From positions 1 through 64,000 of the forward strand of contig JAJCYP010000022.1 in assembly GCA_029262855.1 (NCBI GenBank): a stretch of DNA of 64,000 nucleotides, in the 5' to 3' direction. Source of the stretch: Bacteroidota bacterium. GTDB lineage: Bacteria; Bacteroidota; Rhodothermia; Rhodothermales; UBA10348. Shown in pieces: positions 61,635-64,000 of the stretch. Made by a program: the position numbers and the translations under genes. Below the pieces are notes generated by a model, which made no database searches, was not told where the DNA came from, and saw nothing but the letters and a program-made list of their open reading frames with translations. The first letter of the stretch is position 1; the number at the start of each line of letters is the position of its first letter.

Positions 61635-61707
61635 GGGGCTATAGCTCAGTTGGTAGAGCGCTTGGATCGCACCCAAGAGGTCAGGAGTTCGAATCTCCTT
61701 AGCTCCA
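61635..61707 (+). tRNA. tRNA-Ala (CGC anticodon)
   Basis: The 73-nt cloverleaf starts GGGGCTATAGCTCAGTTGG. The acceptor stem GGGGCTA/TAGCTCC has the G3:U70 pair that identifies alanine tRNAs. The anticodon loop ATCGCAC gives CGC, and the T arm is AGGAGTTCGAATCTCCT. CCA is not fully encoded. Confidence 0.95.
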
Positions 61708-61718
61708 CATGCCGAGAC

Positions 61719-64000
61719 TCACTCGGCCTGCCCTTCGCCGAAGGCCCGTCCGTGGCCGTCCGCCGAATCCTTCTGCTCGGCCTCCTTCTCGGTTGACTCG
61801 CCCGCCAAAAGCGGGACTTTCAACGTGAAGACAGAGCCCTTTCCGGGCTCGCTCTCGGCCGTCAATTCGGCACCGATGATCTCGGCTCGTCGGGCCGCAA
61901 TAGCGAGTCCCAAGCCAGCACCTTCATGGGTTCGGGACAGTCCTTCACTTCCCTGGGCAAACGCCTCGAAGATTTTTTCGAGTTTGTCTGACTCAATGCC
62001 GACGCCGGTATCCCTGACCCGCGTTTCCACGTGGGTTTCCGTGGTCCGAATCTCGACCACGACATCACCCGACTCGGTGAACTTGAGTCCGTTGTCGACA
62101 AGAATCTCGACGATTCGTGCGTAGCTGGCCTCGTCCGTATTCGCAAACACCGGCTGATCCCTTGGCGACCGAACATGGAGCGACAGGCCCTTGGCCTCGG
62201 CCAGATGACGTCTGGCGTCGACAGATCGACGTACCTCGTCCGTAAGACTGAACTTCGTCTTCTCGAAGTCGAGCCCCGATGTGAGCATCGAGATCTCGCA
62301 GACCGATTCGAGCGTGGATTGAAGCCGCGATGCGCCACCCTGGATGTCGTCAGTGAAGTCCCTGAGTTCTTCGGAGACCTCTTCGGCCAGAACCTGGGTA
62401 GAGCCCAGGATGATCGACAGCGGTGTCCGAAACTCGTGGTTCATGTTGTCGAGGATAGTCGACTTCATGCGTGAGGCGGCCTGCGCACGGTCGCGCTCTT
62501 CGATCAGTTCGGCCTCGTAGCGCTCGCGCTCGTTCAGAATAAGCTTGAGCTGTTCCTCGACCTTGTCCTCCAGACTCGTGTTCAGGACCTCCAACTCCAT
62601 CTGGTGCTGGCGGAGTTTTAAGAGGTTCGCAATCCGTGCGAGCAGTTCCTCCGCGTTGAACGGCTTGGGGACGTAGTCGTCGGCGCCCACCAGAAGTCCT
62701 TCGACCTTGACCTGCTGCGTGTCCCGAGCGGACACGAGAATGATCGGGATGCTCCTCAGGTCTTCGTCAGCCTTGAGAGTCCGCACCAGTTCATTTCCAT
62801 CCATCCGCGGCATCATGACGTCGCTTAGGATGAGGTCGGGCGATTCGGAACGGGCCTTCTCGAGGCCATCGACGCCATCAACCGCATAGACCACGCGGTA
62901 GTGCTCGGAGATAATGCTCCCGACGTAGTCCCGGACGTCCTGGTTGTCGTCAACCACGAGCAGGAGGGGCGCGTCTGCGGCGGCCTCGCTCGGCTCGTTG
63001 GCTGCGACGGTCTGCTCGTCTCCACCAAACTCGCTCGCGGCATAGGTGCTCATGCGGGGAGACTCGAATTTCAGGCTGCCCGTCTGGATGATCTGATTTT
63101 CCTGGAGATGTGCACAGCCGGCGGGGAAGACAATATTGAACGTGGTGCCCTTGCCCACCTCGGACTCCACCTCGACCGAGCCACCGTGAAGGGTGACCAT
63201 TTCCTTGACAAGTGAGAGGCCGATTCCGGTGCCTTCGTGCTGGCGTGTATTGGATCCATCCACCTGCTGGAAGCGGTCAAAAATAGTCGGGATCGCGTAC
63301 GCAGGAATGCCGCGCCCGGTATCAGATACCTTGACGAGCACGGAGCCCTCGGAGTACTTCTCGTCGGCGGGCTGGCTGGAAACATCAATGGTGAGCTTAC
63401 CACCGGTGGGCGTGAACTTGGCCGCGTTCGAAAGCAGGTTGTAGAACACCTTCTCGAGCTTGTCGGGCTCGTAGTACACCTCCATCCGCTCGTCCTCGGA
63501 CGTTACACTCAATTCCAGGCCCTTCCTGTCGGCGAAGGGGGCAATTGTCAGCATGACGTCCTGCAGGAATCCGACGATGTTTCTCGAACCGGCCCTGAGC
63601 TGCATCTTGCCAGCCTCGAGTTTCGAGAGGTCCATCAACTGGTTAATCAGGCGCATCAGTCGCAAGGCGTTGCGCAGCATGATGTCCATCTGGCGCCTGA
63701 CACGTCCCTCAACCTGACCATATCGACCGCCCAGCGCGTTCTCAAGCGGGCCAATGATCATCGTGAGCGGCGTACGGAACTCATGCGAGACGTTGGCAAA
63801 GAAGCGGGTCTTGAATCGATCCAGCTCCTGCAGCTTCAGGGCCTGGGCCTCGATGACGCTCTTGGCCTCCTCGACCCGTTCCTTTTCCTCCCGCAACTGG
63901 AAGGTCCGCTTGTCGACAATGCGCTCCAATTCGGCTGCCTCGGCCTGGTGGTGCCTGATCCGGGCCTGGAAGAATCCAACCACGAGGCCGAGTATCGCCA
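61719..64000 (-). CDS. Hybrid sensor histidine kinase with two kinase cores around a receiver domain (N-terminus outside window)
   Basis: The frame runs off the window end; about 760 residues are visible. After a transmembrane segment (AILGLVVGFFQ) and coiled coil come the first HisKA (FFANVSHEFRTPLTMIIGPL) and HATPase (VFYNLLSNAAKFTP, VSDTGRGIP, GTGIGLSLVKEMV). A receiver follows (LLVVDDNQDVRDYV, LILSDVMMPRMDG, phospho-Asp, YVPKPF). Then come a second coiled coil, a second HisKA (LDNMNHEFRTPLSIILGS) and a second HATPase (ILVDNGLKFTESG, DTGVGIESD, GAGLGLAIAARRAE). The coiled-coil and membrane part resembles propeller-type hybrid sensors, whose sensory half would lie outside. Confidence 0.9.
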   Translation of the reverse strand, partial: AILGLVVGFFQARIRHHQAEAAELERIVDKRTFQLREEKERVEEAKSVIEAQALKLQELDRFKTRFFANVSHEFRTPLTMIIGPLENALGGRYGQVEGRVRRQMDIMLRNALRLMRLINQLMDLSKLEAGKMQLRAGSRNIVGFLQDVMLTIAPFADRKGLELSVTSEDERMEVYYEPDKLEKVFYNLLSNAAKFTPTGGKLTIDVSSQPADEKYSEGSVLVKVSDTGRGIPAYAIPTIFDRFQQVDGSNTRQHEGTGIGLSLVKEMVTLHGGSVEVESEVGKGTTFNIVFPAGCAHLQENQIIQTGSLKFESPRMSTYAASEFGGDEQTVAANEPSEAAADAPLLLVVDDNQDVRDYVGSIISEHYRVVYAVDGVDGLEKARSESPDLILSDVMMPRMDGNELVRTLKADEDLRSIPIILVSARDTQQVKVEGLLVGADDYVPKPFNAEELLARIANLLKLRQHQMELEVLNTSLEDKVEEQLKLILNERERYEAELIEERDRAQAASRMKSTILDNMNHEFRTPLSIILGSTQVLAEEVSEELRDFTDDIQGGASRLQSTLESVCEISMLTSGLDFEKTKFSLTDEVRRSVDARRHLAEAKGLSLHVRSPRDQPVFANTDEASYARIVEILVDNGLKFTESGDVVVEIRTTETHVETRVRDTGVGIESDKLEKIFEAFAQGSEGLSRTHEGAGLGLAIAARRAEIIGAELTAESEPGKGSVFTLKVPLLAGESTEKEAEQKDSADGHGRAFGEGQAE

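Overview
The window is GC-rich, densely coded bacterial chromosome. Several traits point to the Bacteroidota/Rhodothermota side of the tree, and a Rhodothermales-like marine or environmental genome is my best guess. These traits are a 31-residue AURKAIP1/COX24-type ribosomal protein (bL38-like), DUF5916, DUF4252 and DUF5117 proteins, TonB-C-terminal and carboxypeptidase-regulatory-domain lipoproteins, and promoter motifs of the TTTG / TAnnTTTG type. No 16S gene is present, so the placement is inference. Most secreted proteins begin with clear signal peptides or lipoboxes. Neighbouring genes very often overlap by 1-4 bases (ATGA, GTGA, TTGA, TGATG).

Layout. 1-2.1 kb: a truncated IS1634-type transposase, then a tRNA-Ser(UGA) whose 3' end is duplicated about 170 bp away, like an integration-site scar. 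2.2-4.9 kb: an M24 peptidase-like lipoprotein, an internally deleted DUF5916 pseudogene, and a diheme cytochrome c with TPRs. 4.9-11 kb: a histidine cluster (hisG, a fused hisD-hisB, hisH, a small unknown gene) directly behind a large DUF5117 zinc metalloprotease. 11-21 kb: a second M24 protein, a class III aminotransferase, an NTF2-like protein, a phosphodiesterase / membrane protein / RNA methyltransferase operon, dusB, and an intact DUF5916 outer-membrane protein with a strong terminator. 21-28 kb: a PHP hydrolase, an orphan ABC binding lipoprotein behind a UvrD/PcrA helicase, a CNT nucleoside transporter and a TonB-C lipoprotein. 28-38 kb: two NfeD proteins, an L,D-transpeptidase, a HAD phosphatase, fabI, an inositol-monophosphatase-family enzyme, birA-coaX, udk, yaaA and a YtxH protein. 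38.7-41.3 kb: the bL38-like gene, an alpha/beta hydrolase with two lipoproteins, and tmRNA. 41.3-45 kb: an ECF42-type sigma factor with its DGPF/YCII partner, then an iron alcohol dehydrogenase.

44.9-54.9 kb is an envelope-stress and membrane-proteolysis neighbourhood: an S41 C-terminal processing protease; a divergent ECF sigma / anti-sigma / two DUF4252 proteins; then a tightly overlapped run of LemA, TPM-domain, TPR, LysM-RlpA and CPBP protease genes, followed by HtpX, an M50 site-2 protease and a small membrane protein. The arrangement allows sigma-factor control by regulated proteolysis, but that link is inferred only from position. 54.3-64 kb: a ComEA-like HhH protein, recO, lexA with a palindrome in front, a methyltransferase, a degenerate alpha-amylase-like secreted protein, a TonB-C lipoprotein, aconitase, tRNA-Ala(CGC) and a truncated histidine kinase with two kinase cores around a receiver domain.

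No CRISPR array, prophage or full secretion system is visible. The most unusual items are the HisD-HisB fusion without hisC, the protease-rich envelope cluster, the double-kinase hybrid sensor, the amylase-like relic, and the tRNA-Ser 3'-end duplication beside the IS.
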